Shown: positions 11,642 to 23,254, numbered from the stretch's first letter. The stretch: DNA of 37,780 nt from Candolleomyces eurysporus (GCA_027579435.1 JANBPK010001539.1:1-37780); one strand, 5' to 3'. Notes: a model not told the origin generated them from the letters alone. Translations and numbers: made by a program.

Positions 11642-12092
11642 ATGGCCCAACGAGTTACGATCCGCAAGCGCACACCCTACAACACCACCTCCAACAGGAG
11701 GCGCGTTATCAAAACTCCTGGTGGCAAGCTGGTATACCACCACCTCAAGAAGCTCGGAACTGCACCGAAGTGTGGAGACTGCGGTATTGCCCTTGCTGGT
11801 GTACGTTGGCAATCAACTCTGGGTCCCAATCGCTCACCGATCTCCGAATTTCTAGGTGCCTGCGTTGCGACCTCGCCAATACGCAACGATCTCCAAGCGC
11901 CAGAAGACTGTCCAGCGCGCGTATGGTGGCTCGAGATGCGGTGACTGCGTCAAGTCCCGGTATGTGTGTCGCTATCAATGCTACAATTATAATACTGAAG
12001 AAAAATCAATCAGAATTCTTCGGGCATTCTTGGTTGAGGAGGCTAAGATTGTCAAAAAGGTCATCAAGTCGCAGTCTGCCGCTCGCAAGTAA
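11642..12092 (+). CDS. RPL34: 60S ribosomal protein eL34
   Basis: A structural protein of the large cytosolic ribosomal subunit. Exons are 11642-11800, 11856-11959 and 12014-12092, giving 113 residues, normal for fungal eL34. The N-terminus MAQRVTIRKRTPYNTTSN is the family hallmark. Two CGDC motifs (near residue 44 and in YGGSRCGDCVKSR) and the C-terminal block RAFLVEEAKIVKKV are also diagnostic. The start codon lies in the context GCCATGG. Introns are 55 and 54 bases. The start was chosen because it gives the conserved N-terminus and follows directly on a T-rich acceptor. Confidence 0.96.
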
Positions 12093-12263
12093 TATGTACT
12101 TCGCGCCTTGTAATGACCATTCCATGTATTTCCTGATAGGTGACCTAGGCCCATATGAGCATGCATTCTCGCCATTTCGACTAATCTAGCACCCGTGATA
12201 TTTGTCAAAGTCTCGCTCAAGTTCCAGTTCCAGTTTCACCCCCTGATTCATTCGCACAGGAGT

Positions 12264-12269
12264 ATATGT
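12264..12269 (+). promoter_or_regulatory. TATA-like box of the cyclin-like gene
   Basis: TATATG lies about 70 bases before the ATG at 12335 and is followed by a C/T-rich leader, the usual fungal arrangement. The evidence is position and motif only. Confidence 0.3.
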
Positions 12270-12334
12270 AGACACTGGACCCCTTCACTTCTCTTCCTAC
12301 AACCATTTCATTAACCACCTTCATCATCGCCACG

Positions 12335-13840
12335 ATGCCTCCTTACTCCAATCTTCACCGCGACACTTGGGTCAGGACCCAATACTTCGTCCTTGAGCAG
12401 GACACAGACCTTCTCTCGGGGATTGTAGTTGGCCATCTCATTTATCATCTCAGCACTCCCGCGTCCTTTTTAACCTGGGACATCGACAACATGTCTAGAA
12501 GAATTCAAGGTCTCATCTTGCGTGTCGCTCAGAAGTATCCCAGGATCCGCCCCAGCGTCGCTATACGCGCCCTTCTCGCCGTACTACGCTACAAGAATCG
12601 CCACCCGGAAATCATCGCCTTTAACGACGACGCGGAGCTGCTGTACATGGTGGCATTCATGACCACCGCTCATTCATACGAACCCAGGTTCACCAAGGGG
12701 AAGATGATGGACATTGTCCAATATGGCGTTCACGCTTCCAAGTTGAGCGAGTATAGGCACCAATTGGACGGAGAAGTCAGGAAAGAGCTGGGCTCCGGAA
12801 GATTGAAGTCCAAGTCAACGGTTCGGGCCATCCTGGATTATTACCTCTCCCCATTTTATGTTTCGAGGAGAACGCGGATTGCGGGGGAGACGGGTGAACT
12901 TCAGTGCCCTACGATGCCCGCTTTCCAATCTATCAAGCCTGACGTCCCTGGAAGGACAGAGCAGGCGATGGTGTTCCCCGATGCTATCTGTTCGTCTCAC
13001 TTCCCCTTTCCTTGTTTCATATTTATTCAAGGATCCGACTTATGTTTCTCCCAACATCAGCGAGGATGAAGGTCCCTCTTTCTCCCATTTACGAGGACCC
13101 GTCTGGCGGACCATCCCCATCGGAAGACTACTTGACCGTCCTCCTTCGCCAAACAATCAAGGGAAGGAGTTCCATCGGGCGAGAGGGATATGATGATGAC
13201 ATCTCTGATTTATCGTCGTTGTTGGACTACTCAAACTCTGATGTCGACTCCGATGGTTCATCGATAGAGTCCTTCGCGGATACCTACTTTGCTTCTATCT
13301 ACTCCTCAGACTCTTCGAAGAGCTCAATCTGTGAGTTACCCGCTTTATTATTTCGTTGTTCTCGCGATACCAAATGTTGTCCTTTTCCTTCCTACGCCCT
13401 TTTTATGCCGGCTTTGGTTATCTGCCTTTCTCCGTTCTATCAAAGCCGGTGAATCGACAACGACGACGTCTTCCTCTTCTACTTCCTGCTCGTCGTCGTT
13501 CACAACCTCCGACAGTTCAGATTCTTCGTTGACTCGTGAGTCTCATATTTCGTTTCATATTGATTCAATTCCCACTGAACATTGTTCCCCACTTTCAACC
13601 GTTGTCCTTTCTTCCTTTGTTTTTCCCCCCAAAGTCAACGATGCGACACCAAACATTCATTCCAAGGATTCCTCCCAACTTGAATCGGGGTCGGTTCAAG
13701 TCGATCCGGATAAAACGCCTACTCTTGGATTCGACAATCCGGAGCCGGAGCGCGGTCGTCGAAAATCTCGGAGGTTGGCGCAGAAGCTTTCATCTGTCAT
13801 TGGATTGAGGCGGCAGCGTTCTGTTGCTTCGGGATATTGA
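12335..13840 (+). CDS. Cyclin-like protein with serine-rich tail
   Basis: Exons 12335-12989, 13061-13330, 13446-13535 and 13635-13840 give 406 residues. Residues of about 25-150 look like a cyclin box. Helix-like blocks such as RIRPSVAIRALLAVLRYKNR and ELLYMVAFMTTAHSYEPRF correspond to the positions in PHO80-type cyclins where an AL-x-YL helix is followed by an ALM-x-A-x-KY helix. I see no strictly conserved Lys/Glu CDK-binding pair, so partner and function stay open. The middle and C-terminus are low complexity: acidic and serine clusters (SDVDSDGSS, TTTTSSSSTSCSSS), then a basic patch, RGRRKSRRLAQKL. The second, third and fourth exon joins rest on frame and splice motifs. The acceptor at 13060 was preferred because the nearer one at about 13031 produces a stop. 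Confidence 0.6.
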
Positions 13841-14045
13841 GGGCTACCAGGCTGGGGTGGGAGCGACGTCTGTAGAAGTTTGAATACCTAGAATTGCTGC
13901 CTATCACTTATCGATTCAGGAGGGCTGGTCTTCCAAAACTATTTCTTTTCCTGGCCGTAATAGAGCCTTTCTACATTTGCTCCCTTTTCTGTCCATGCAT
14001 GGCAGGTATAATAGGAAAGTCCGATAATTATAATTATAACAGTAA

Positions 14046-16049
14046 TTAGTTTGAATCAACTGAAAATTGACTCTCCGGGGTGCTAGCTCTTGTTCGCGTG
14101 GGTAGTGAGCTCTCGGGCTCAACGACGAACTCGTCGACAATTATCATAGGGTTACTATGGACCTTCACCTTCTTGACTTGTGGGCAATGCACACGCAGAG
14201 CCTCAATCATCGTCTGCATATATGAGTTCCCCTTATTGTACGAAACTCCTGGCTGTTCCTCCAATTCCAAATACTCGAGGTTAGGAAACAGTCCAAGGAA
14301 CCGCGCGACCAACTCGCGACGCGTAGGTGATTTGAGAATCTTGACATAGTACGCCGAGTTGATCTGCAGCCGTTTGGTGTCGATAAAACTGGACAAGATA
14401 CTGCCGTTTGGACCGGCGTCGACGTGCGATTCAAGCCAGGAATTGAGCTCGCTGTGGTCGTTTGTGAATCGAAAAGCGATGAGGTCCAGGTTGTGGGAGC
14501 GGGGCAAGAGGTCTTCGAGAGCGTTGTCCAGGACGTCGTATGCGAACGGACGACTGTGATTGGCGTAGTATTCCGTCAAGAAGAAAACTCTCTTGAGCTT
14601 TGGGCATTGCTTCTTGTCGCGCAGGAGCCACCGTATGTACACGGGATGGGCTACGACCTGAACCAAGTTTGGAAGGATTTGTTTCCCGAGGTCAGGCAGT
14701 GCACAGCTTGGAACTTGAATCCCGTGAAGGGAGAGCTTCTCAATACTCGGATGTCTGGAGAGGAAGGCTAGGATGTCCTTTCCCTGGATGTGGGCATCGC
14801 CTACTATTAGGTTGCACGAAACATCGAACTCTGTGAGGGAAGGGAGGGTTATTTCGGAGAAGAATTTGCTCCAAGTTTCGTTAGGTGTCTCGGGACATTG
14901 AAGTTCGAAATGTTTGAGGGTCGGCGCGCACCAGGAAAGGAGTTGGTTCGTCCAGTCCAGGAAGGAGGGATTTGCGAAAAACATGTCGGATTGCAGAATG
15001 AGATTCTGTACCATTGGTGGGCGAGTGGGTGCGAGGGTATTCGACTTGAGGGGTTGCGAGAGGCTCGGTATGGGGGAGGTTGTCTTGTCGACGACTTTCA
15101 ATTCGGCTGGCACGATAGACGATGTGGCTGCTTTCAGTGGTTCACCACTCTTCTTCTTCTTAAAAATATCGATCCATTTCAACAATCGGTGTCTCAATCG
15201 GCTCTTTCTTTCCTTCATAACTGGATTCGCGTCGATGCTTTGAGTCAGCGGATGCCGTTTCGACCAATTGAAGGGGAGGCACGCGGCGTCGTGAGGGCCT
15301 GCATCAAAGTACCCTGTAGCGCAAGAATGTCAGTACATAACAACTTGACTAAATACGNAAAAAAAGAACTTACGAGCCGTCTCATTATCTAGATCCCGCG
15401 TCCTTAGAAGTCGATTGAGTGGGCCTGTAGAAACGCCTCCAGCCGTAGTTTGTTCTTCAAGTTCTCTGTGCTGAAGGTACTTCAAGAATGGATTTCCGCC
15501 TCTCAGCAGCACATTCTTGCACCCTTTCGTCAGAGCAGTCGTCAGAAGCCCGAGATAAAGCTTCGTCCACTCCTCCGACGCAAGTGGAAGCACCTGGGTT
15601 CCGCTAAGTCCCGGCGCATCCCTCACAGCCCAATCATCCGGATCCATCAGGTACACCCTGAAGTCCGTAACCTCGTCCGTCCTCCTCACGATTGCGTGCA
15701 TCTCTTCCACCTCCTCCACCACCTTTTCAATTCCCTTGTTGAAGTAATAATGTATGTTGCTGATATTTTTGGTGGACAGGCAGCATCGTATGGCGCGTAA
15801 CGTGTGCTGGGGCACTCGGTAGCATGATATCCAGCCTAGCGAAGGGTTGGTGATCTTGTATTTATCGAAGAAGTAGGGGAAGATGAGGGTGTTGAGTTCT
15901 TTGCAAGTGCTTCCTAGGGCACAGAGAGCGGCGTCGTCGAGCTCCGGGAGGATTTGGAGTGTTAATTCAAGAGGAAGGTCCGTGAAGGATGCCAGCGATT
16001 CGGAAAGTACCGTGCTTGAATCCGGTTTGACAGAGTTCAATAATCTCAT
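14046..16049 (-). CDS. F-box protein with LRR-like C-terminus, array copy A
   Basis: A probable substrate receptor of an SCF ubiquitin ligase. Exons are 16049-15374 and 15313-14046 (minus), giving 647 residues. The F-box is near residues 24-62 (DLPLELTLQILPELDDAALC, then STCKELNTLIFPYFF). A middle domain of about 170 residues is conserved in all copies that retain it (MHAIVRRTDEV, DPDDWAVRDAPGL, SEEWTKLYLGLLT). After the intron comes a basic stretch, then a repeat-like domain with LRR-style strands (TLKHFELQCPETP, SIEKLSLHGIQV, PNLEYLELEEQPG). Both exons are open and the join keeps frame. The N at 15358 lies inside the intron. Substrate unknown. It is the downstream-most and one of the two intact members. 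Confidence 0.8.
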
Positions 16050-16139
16050 GGAACCTGAGAATGAACGAGTGGGTTCGAAGAAGAAGGGAAAGAGTATAGA
16101 AAGAACAGGGTCTGTAGGGAACGGAAACAAGGCTGCCAA

Positions 16140-16784
16140 TAAACGACTCTGACCCGTTACTCACCCAATCGGGCCTGTTGATGCTGATGCTGTACCTGTC
16201 AGATAAGCGCTGCTGTGAGCGCTTTCGCTGTGCAAAGCTCCCGAGGCTTGAGTCAACAATAGCAACCGTCAAACAACCCGCAGGTTAGATATGACTAGCA
16301 TACAAACGCGGTACAAATCGAGCTAGACTGGTACAATCTACTCGAGAGCTAGGATCCCGAATTCCAGGGATCTAAAAACGTACAAAAGGCTCTAGCTCGG
16401 GATCGGTCGACCCTGGAGTCATGTGAAGACCCTACCCTCGAGTCACAAAGAGCGCGAGGGCAGCTTTGTCCGACGCCTCTGTTGCACGCCAACACCAGAG
16501 TGCAGAGGTGGAGGGTAACCGGGCCAAAATTTGGCGAATGGTTACCACGCAGGCAGTGGCTAGTGTGTGATGCCAGTCGCTCTTTTTCTTCGCCATGGCA
16601 TTTAACTGGGACCTTGGGTCGTTTAGGTTCGTAATGCAAGATAGGAGCAGCTAAGGTGCTACACTATTGAGTTTGAAGTTACATGTCCGCGTGTGTATAT
16701 AATTCCCTACTGTCAATTCCACAAAATACATATGATTCTAGCGTCCAATTGCCGTCCCTGAGGCTGCACGAGCTTCCCGCTGAT
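16140..16784. repeat. Duplicated spacer between F-box copies A and B
   Basis: This spacer shares long matching stretches with the spacer at about 21790-22530 and, in part, with 18960-19538. Examples are the phrase around GGGCCAAAATTTGGCGAATG (16513) with the following region up to about 16625, and the block AGCGTCCAATTGCCGT just before the end of copy B. The upstream parts near 16200-16400 and 21940-22150 also align. The duplicated unit is therefore a whole gene plus its flanks, about 2.85 kb long. Confidence 0.75.
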
Positions 16785-18942
16785 TCAACTACTCACCCAC
16801 TCCGACGACGACGACGACGACTGAAAGTCAGCGATATTTATGGGGTCCTCTTCATTAATTTTGACCTGTTTAATCTGTGGACTATGCCGTCGGAGAGCCT
16901 CAATAAGTGGCGGAATGTGGTCCGTCTTATTGTCCGGTACATCTGGCAGGTCCTTCAGTTCCAAATAGTCGAGATTCGGGAACAATCCAGCAACCTGCGC
17001 AACCAGGTCAAGGCGACTCGCATGATTGATAAGCCGAACAATATACCGCCAGTCGATCCGCAAGTGCTTTGTATCGATGAAACTGGACAGGATACTGTTG
17101 GGACCGGCATCAACGTGCGATTGGAGCCAGAAATCGAGGTCGGAGCTGTCGCATGTGAATTTGAATCCGATGAGGTCTAGGTTATGTGAGCGAGGTAGGA
17201 CTTCTTCGAGCGCTCTGTCCATGGCGTCGTATTCGAAAGTATCATCTATGTTGGTGTAGTATTCTGTCAAGAGGGTAATTTCTTTGAGCTTGGCACATTG
17301 CTTTTTGTTGCGCAGGAGCCGGCTGATCCAGATTGGATGGGCGGTCACCTCCGTTAGATTGGGAAGGATCGGTTTCCCAAAGCCAGGCGTCGCGGATAAG
17401 CTTGCTGAGACTTGGATTCCGTGGAGGTAGAGCTTTTGGAGACCAGGATGCCTGGTGAGGAAGCCTAGGATGTCGGAGCCCTGGACGTTGGCCTCCTCTA
17501 CAAATAGGAGGGGTGCAATCTTGAAAGAAATGAGGGAAGGGAGCTTTAACTTTGAGAGGAATTTACACCAGATTTCGCTCGATGCTCCAGGGCATTCGAG
17601 TTCAAGGTGTATGAGAGTCGATGCGCACCAGAACAGAACTTGGTTTGTCCAGTTCAGGAACGAGGGACTTGTGAGGAATATGTTGGACTCTAGAGTGAGG
17701 CTTTGTAATTTTGGCTTTGGAGGAGGAGCCCTTGTGGCAGTGGGTGCGAGAGTCTTTGACCGTGAGCGGTCGTTCCTGGGGTTTTTAGCCTGTGCACGGT
17801 TTAAGCCAGGGGAGGGAGTCTTGGAGTTGTTCGAGTTGTATCTCGCGGTGGAGGACACAGCTGTTTCAGCATGGTGGCTATTCTTATTCGTTGAGAAGAA
17901 TTCGACCCATTTCAACAATCGTGATTGCTTCTTGCTTTCCTTTATAACGGGAGGCTTTCCAGATTTAGCTTCGGGAACCTCAGCTTGAGGGAAGGTGCTC
18001 TCTGCGAAATAGCAAAGAGAGTCAGGAAATAGAACGAAGGAGCCCTAGGATCACATACCTTCCAGGGGAAGCGGTTCGACATATTGGGCCACTTGTAAAC
18101 TCCGTTTTGGCTGACCATTGAAAGGGCTTTGATAGCGAAAGGCTCCGTCAAAGTAGCCTACAGTGCNAAAAAACGTTAACGCGATTCCGACAACTCACTT
18201 AAATACGAGAGAACTTACGTATCGCCTTAGTACTACCTAGGACCCGCTCCCTTAAAGATAGGACTGTGTCTGTAAGAGCGCCGTATGTAGCGGTAGTTTG
18301 CTCTCTGCTCTGAAGGTAATCCAAGAACTGTTCTCCACTGCCCAACAACGCATTTATACACCCTTTCGCCAGAGCGGCCGTCAGAAGCCCAAGATAAGCC
18401 TTCGTCCACTCCTCCGATGTAATTTGAGGCACCTGGGTTTCGTCTAGCCCTGGAGCTTCCCTCACAGCCCATTCATCCGGGTCCGCCAAGAACAGTCGGA
18501 GCTCCCCAAGCTCGTCCATCCTCGTCACAATCGCATGCATATCTTCAATCTCCTCCAGGTGATCTAGACCCTTGTTGAAGCAATGATAGATATTTTTGAA
18601 TTTCCTAGTGGGGAGAGAGCAGCGTATGACGCGTAACGTGTAACGGGGTGCTCGATAGCACGATATCCATCCCTCTGGAAGGTAGTGGGCGATATATAGC
18701 TTGTCGAAGAGCATCTGGAAGATGAGACTGTTGAAGTCTCTGCAAGTGCATCCGAGATCACAGAGAGCAGCGTCGTCAAGCTCATCGATGATTCGGAGCA
18801 GCAATTCAGGAGGAAGCTTCGTGAGAGATCCTAGCGGTCCAGAGAATGTTGATCCCCTATTCGTTGACTCCGTCTCGAAACCGTTCAGGTTGGATCCCAG
18901 TCGTGCGGTTGAATCGTGTTTCCCAAAGTTCAACGACTTCAT
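16785..18942 (-). CDS. F-box protein with LRR-like C-terminus, array copy B
   Basis: Paralogue of copy A. Exons are 18942-18219, 18157-18059 and 18001-16785 (minus), giving 679 residues. The F-box (KLPPELLLRIIDELDDAALC, then TCRDFNSLIF) begins near residue 42. The conserved middle domain follows (MHAIVTRMDELGE, DPDEWAVREAPGL, SEEWTKAYLGLLT). The C-terminal half carries the same strand-like pattern as copy A (TLIHLELECPG, LQKLYLHGIQVS, PNLDYLELKDLPD). Compared with A there is one extra intron (58 bases, 18058-18002), which copy C also has. The tail encodes a serine run from a (CGA)n microsatellite at 16803-16821. The N at 18167 is intronic. The gene appears intact. Confidence 0.8.
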
Positions 18943-18959
18943 GGAGCCAGAAAGATAAA

Positions 18960-19538
18960 GAGTAGTTTGAGTGCACGAAGGAAGCGGTAGAAAAGAAGCA
19001 GTCGGAAACAGAAGTTGGAAACTGGCAATATAACCTCACCAATGATGCTGTGCCCATCAGTTAAGCGCTGCTGTAGCTGTAAGTCGTAAGCAAACCGGAG
19101 TAACTGTCAAAGCCCGCTGGCTAGGTCGAGCTGCCAAGTACGGACACAGCGCACCTTTATCGGACATTGTAATGCTATACCTTTGACACTGAACGATCGT
19201 TGTCAAACTGAAATTCGGAATTCCTGCATAAAGATGACTGATGCAAACAGCTCTCACAATTTCGGTGAGTACAAGTGTCCAGCGCGTGATGCCAGCTGCT
19301 CTTTTATATGCCATAGCATGGAACTGAGACCTTGGGTCGTTGAATTCCTAATTTTCTATAGGAACAGCTAAAGTACTACATTATTGAGTTTGAAGTTATA
19401 AGTCCGCGTGTGTATAATTCCCTACTCTGTCCATATGCGAATTCCACAGAATAAATGACAATCGACGGGTATACATGTCGTTCTAGCGTCCAATTGCCGT
19501 TCCTGAAGCTGCACGATCTTCCCCGCTGTTTCAACCAC
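18960..19538. repeat. Duplicated spacer between F-box copies B and C
   Basis: This is the shorter version of the array spacer. It keeps the part downstream of copy C (AGCGTCCAATTGCCGT near 19488) and the stretch TGAGACCTTGGGTCGTT near 19324, with corresponding text at 16609 and 22360. Most of the part seen in the other spacers near 16200-16450 is missing or diverged. Confidence 0.65.
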
Positions 19539-21779
19539 TCACTTCTTCTCCGACGACTCAAACTCGGCGATATCTATGGAGACTTGATTATTAATCTTCA
19601 CCTGTTTAACCTGCGGGCTATGCCGTCGGAGAGCCTCAATCACTGGCAGAATGTGGTCCGTCATCTTATACAGTACACCTGGCTGGTTCTTCAATTCCAG
19701 ATAGTTGAGATTTGGGAACAACCCAGCAACCTGCACAACAAGGTCAAGGCGACTCGCAGAATTGACAATCCGGACATAATGCGCTGCGTTAATCTGCAAG
19801 TGTTTCATATTGATGAAGCTGGACAGGATACTGGCATTGGGACCGGCATCGACGTGCGATTGGAGCCAGGAATCGCGGTCGTAGCGGTCGTTTGTGAATT
19901 TGAAGCTGATGAGGTTCAGTTGATGTGAACGAGGTAAGAGGTCTTCGAGCGCTTTGTCTAGGACATCATATGCGAACGGGCGGTTCAGGCTGGCGTAGCA
20001 TTCTGTCAGGAAGATGACTTTTTTGAGCATCGGACGTTGCTTCTTGTCGTGCAGAAGTAATCGGATGTACATTGGATGGGCTGTAACCGCTGCTAGGTTN
20101 GGGGAGGATTGGGAGTTTCATAGGTTGGGGCAGGTCACGCCGGCATGCTGGGACTTGTTCCGAGGCATTTTTTGACTCGGGTACTACGGGGGGTCGATGC
20201 GTGCCAAGACGGTGCTTCCGGCATGTGCAGCCATCACTCCAGCCGCTGATTCCGGTCAAAAATGCCTCGGTACTTGCCATGCGAAGCATCGGCCACTTCA
20301 CACAGGTATCCCGTGAAGGTAAAGCTTCCATATATTGGGATGCTTGCAGAGAAATCTTAGGATGTCGGACCCTTGGACGTTGGCCCCGCCTACTATCAGG
20401 TTGCACGTAATTGCGAAGGAGACAAGAGATGGGANGGGATACTTCTGAGAAGAATTTACACCACACTCCACTTGGTGTCTCGAGACATTGTAGTTCGAGA
20501 TGTTTGAGGGTCGATCCGCACCAGCAGAGAAGCTGGTTCGTCCAGTCCAGAAAGGAGGGGCTTGCGAAAAGCATGTCGGATTCCAGAATGAGAGTTTTGA
20601 TCTTTGGCGTTGGAGGACCCATTGTGTGAGCTGGTGCGGGAGCCTTTGGCTGGGCAGAAGGTTTGTTGAGATCTGAAAGCCGTGTGAAGCTGGACCCAGG
20701 GGAGACAATATTGAAGTCCTTCGGGTTGTGTGTCGCGGTGGACAATGCGATATCTTTGACTTTGCTCCTATTCTTATTCTTTTTTAAGAAGAATTCGATC
20801 CATTCCAACAGCCCATGCTGCAATCGTTTCTTCATGCCCTCAAAAAGAGGCGTCGGAGGGTTGCTGGCAGAGTTTCCTCCGAGAACTTGAGAGACCGTAT
20901 TCTCCACGACCGCCGTGTTCTCAGCTGTATGGCACAGAGAGTCAGACATTATGGAGCAACGGAATGGCCCAAAATCACGTACGTGGTGTCTTTTTGATGC
21001 TCTGGGACAGCAGGGATAATTTGGGCTGACCAGCTAAGGGACTCTCATAGGGAAAGATTATGTCAAAGTAGCCTGTACAGCTCAAGGAGAGCGTTAGTGC
21101 ACAACTGAACCAAATATTCAAGGAACTTACAAGTCACTTTACTACCTAGAGCGTTTGTAGGAACACTTTCAGCCATCGCAGTTTGCCTTCAATCCAGGTA
21201 CTCCAGGAACGGACCCCCACCGCCCAATTGCATATGCTGACACCCTTTCTTCGGAGCAGCCGTCAAAAGCCAAAGGTAAAGCTCCGTCCACTCCTCCAGC
21301 GTAAGTAGAAGAACCTGGGTCTTGTCAAACCTACGCACAGCCCTCACAGTAGCCCAATCATCTGGGTCTGTCAAGTACACCTTAAATTCCTTCACCTCGT
21401 CCGCTCTCCTCACGATCACATGCATATCCTCTACCTCCTTCACTAGCCTGTTGATACTCTTGTTGAAGTAATAATAGATTGTGCTGATATTCTTGGTAGA
21501 GAAAGAGCAGCGTATGGCGCGTAACGTGTGCTCCGGTACCTGGTAGCCAAATATCCACCCCTGTGAAGGGCTCTTGATCTTGTGTTTATCAAAGAACAAT
21601 GGGAATACAAGGTAGTTGAAGTCTCTGCAGGTGCCCCTGAGTGCACAGAGAGCAGTGTCGTCGAGTTCATCAATGATTTGGAGCAGCAACTCATGAGGAA
21701 GGTTCGTGAGGGATCGCAGCGGATCTGGCTCTGTTTTGGAATCATGATCAAATGGATTGCCTTTCGCAAACAACTCCAT
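19539..21779 (-). pseudogene. F-box array copy C, broken by a stop and an insertion
   Basis: The same architecture as copy B can be followed throughout: F-box (NLPHELLLQIIDELDDTALC) in the first exon from the ATG at 21779, small middle exon near 21072-20975, and the strand-rich C-terminal domain down to 19539. Two lesions are real in the sequence. An in-frame TGA at 21189-21191 follows FLEYLD, where A and B continue for 30 or more codons before the donor. A 149-base insertion (20158-20306), absent from copy D, brings a stop and a frame change. Two further apparent frameshifts coincide with single Ns at 20435 and 20100; dropping these Ns restores the frame, so I treat them as assembly marks. 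A shortened protein from exon 1 alone (196 residues, F-box included) cannot be excluded. Confidence 0.75.
20158..20306. mobile_element. Small MITE-like insertion in F-box copy C
   Basis: Comparison with copy D gives the empty site: GGGACTTG is followed directly by TATCCCGTG there, while here 149 bases intervene. Within the insert, CCGAGGCATTTTTTGAC at 20160-20176 is mirrored by GTCAAAAATGCCTCGG at 20255-20270. This is an inverted repeat of about 16 bases with one length difference, bounding 111 bases. ACTTG occurs on both sides (20153-20157 and 20272-20276) and could be a target-site duplication. The remaining 30 bases to 20306 fall outside the inverted repeat and are unexplained. It has no coding capacity, so it would be a non-autonomous element. 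Confidence 0.6.
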
Positions 21780-21789
21780 GAAAACCAGA

Positions 21790-22536
21790 GAGATAAAGAG
21801 TGGATTTTGAGCACGGGGGAAGGATGGAAATGTGGCCAGAAATAAGCATCAAGTTGGCGAATGTATACGGGCCAATCGTTACACATTACCCACCCAATCA
21901 GGCCTGATGTGGATGCACTGTGTGTGTTTCCAAGGTCTACCAGATAAGCCCTGCGGTAAGCGCCACCATTGTACAAAGCTTCCCACCAAGGCATGAGCCA
22001 ACGAAGACAAACGTGAAACAGCCCGCAGGCTAGGTAAGAATAACGAGTATGAATGCGGTGTGGCTCGAGAGTTAGACCGGTACACAGTCTACTTGAGAGC
22101 GGCAGTGGGATCCAGAAGTGAAAAAGCCTACAAGATGCTCTGGCTCAGGATGGTCGATGGGTTCATGTGCGAAGACTCTACCGTAGAGCGCGAGGGCAGC
22201 TTTTTCTGAGGCCTTCTGTTCCACGCCAATGCCAGAGTGCATAGGGTGGGCAACTGGGCCAAAATTTCGCGAATGGTTACCATGCAGGCGGTGGCCAGTG
22301 TGTGATGCCAGTTGCTCTTTTTCAGTTGCTCATTTTCTTCGCGATGGCATATAACCGAGACCTTGGGTTGTTAGCTTTTTAATGTTATATAGGAATGGCT
22401 AAAGTGCCACACTATTGAGTTTGAAGTTACAAGTCTGTGTGTGCATGATGCCCTGCTCTGTCCATGTGCCAATATATGGTTCTAGCCTTCGATTGCCTTC
22501 CCTGAGCTGCACAATTTCCCCCACGGTTTCAACCAC
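21790..22536. repeat. Duplicated spacer between F-box copies C and D
   Basis: This is a full-length array spacer matching 16140-16784 over most of its length. Shared landmarks are the region around CAGCCCGCAGGCTAGGTA (22019), GGGCCAAAATTTCGCGAATG (22256) and the T-rich stretch before 22340. It contains the likely promoter of copy C and the 3' flank of copy D. Confidence 0.7.
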
Positions 22537-23254
22537 TCACTCCTCCTCNCTCCTCCTCCTCCTCCTCCTCAAAATCGGCCATATCTATGAGGTCACCATT
22601 AATCTTCAACTGTTTAACCTGCGGACAATACACTTGGAGAGCCCCAACCACCGGCGGAATGTGGTCCGTCTTCTTCGAGCCATATGGCACACCCGGCTGG
22701 TTCTTCAAATCCAGATATTCAAGATTCGGAAACAACCCAGCAACCTGCGCAATCAGGTTGAGGCGATTTTCCTCAGAATCGACAATCCGGACATAATGCG
22801 CCGAATTGATCTGCAAGCGTTTTATATTGACGAAACTGGACAGGATACTGGGGTTGGCATCGATGTGCGATTCGAGCCAGAAATCGAGGTCGTAGTCGTT
22901 GTCTGTGAGTTTGAAGCCGATGAGATCTAGTTTATGCAAATGAGGTAAGAGGTCTTCGAGCGCCTTGTCTAGGACACCGTATTCAAACAGAGGGGCTAGG
23001 CAACGGTAGCATTCCGTGAGAAGGACGACTTTTTTCAGCAATGGACATTGCTTCTTGTTGTGCAGGAGCCAGTGGATGTACATGGGATGGGCTGTAACCG
23101 CCACTAGGTTGGGGAGGATCAGTTTTCTGGGCTGGGGCAGGTCGCGCAGGCATGTTGGGACTTGTATCCCGTGAAGGTAGAGCTTCTGTATACTGGGATG
23201 CTTGACGAGGAAGCTTAGGATGTCGGATCCTTGGATTTCGGCCTTGTTTACCAG
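22537..23254 (-). pseudogene. F-box array copy D, C-terminal fragment only
   Basis: Only the last 240 or so codons of the F-box family are present, from NKAEIQGSDILSF-like text to an acidic poly-Glu tail. The family blocks SIQKLYLHGIQV, PNLVAVTAHPMYI and PNLEYLDLKNQPG are intact and the frame is open, so the break is young. Homology to copies A and C stops at about 23,254, in the middle of exon coding for the conserved IVG-x-A-x-(I/V)QG strand. F-box, middle domain and promoter are absent. The sequence beyond belongs to the transposon. The tail is coded by a (TCC)n tract with a single N at 22549; without the N it ends cleanly at a TGA (22537-22539). Confidence 0.8.

Noticed and set aside
10723..11673. 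A wax-synthase-like membrane acyltransferase gene
   Set aside because: A few phrases looked suggestive (tryptophan- and histidine-rich text near the middle), but the family's FWG-R-RWHQ block and the SG-x2-H block could not be found in any frame.
20158..20306. The 149-base insert in F-box copy C as a new intron
   Set aside because: GT and AG dinucleotides are available near the ends, but none of the combinations I tried restores the frame of the paralogues, and the inverted repeat fits an inserted element better.
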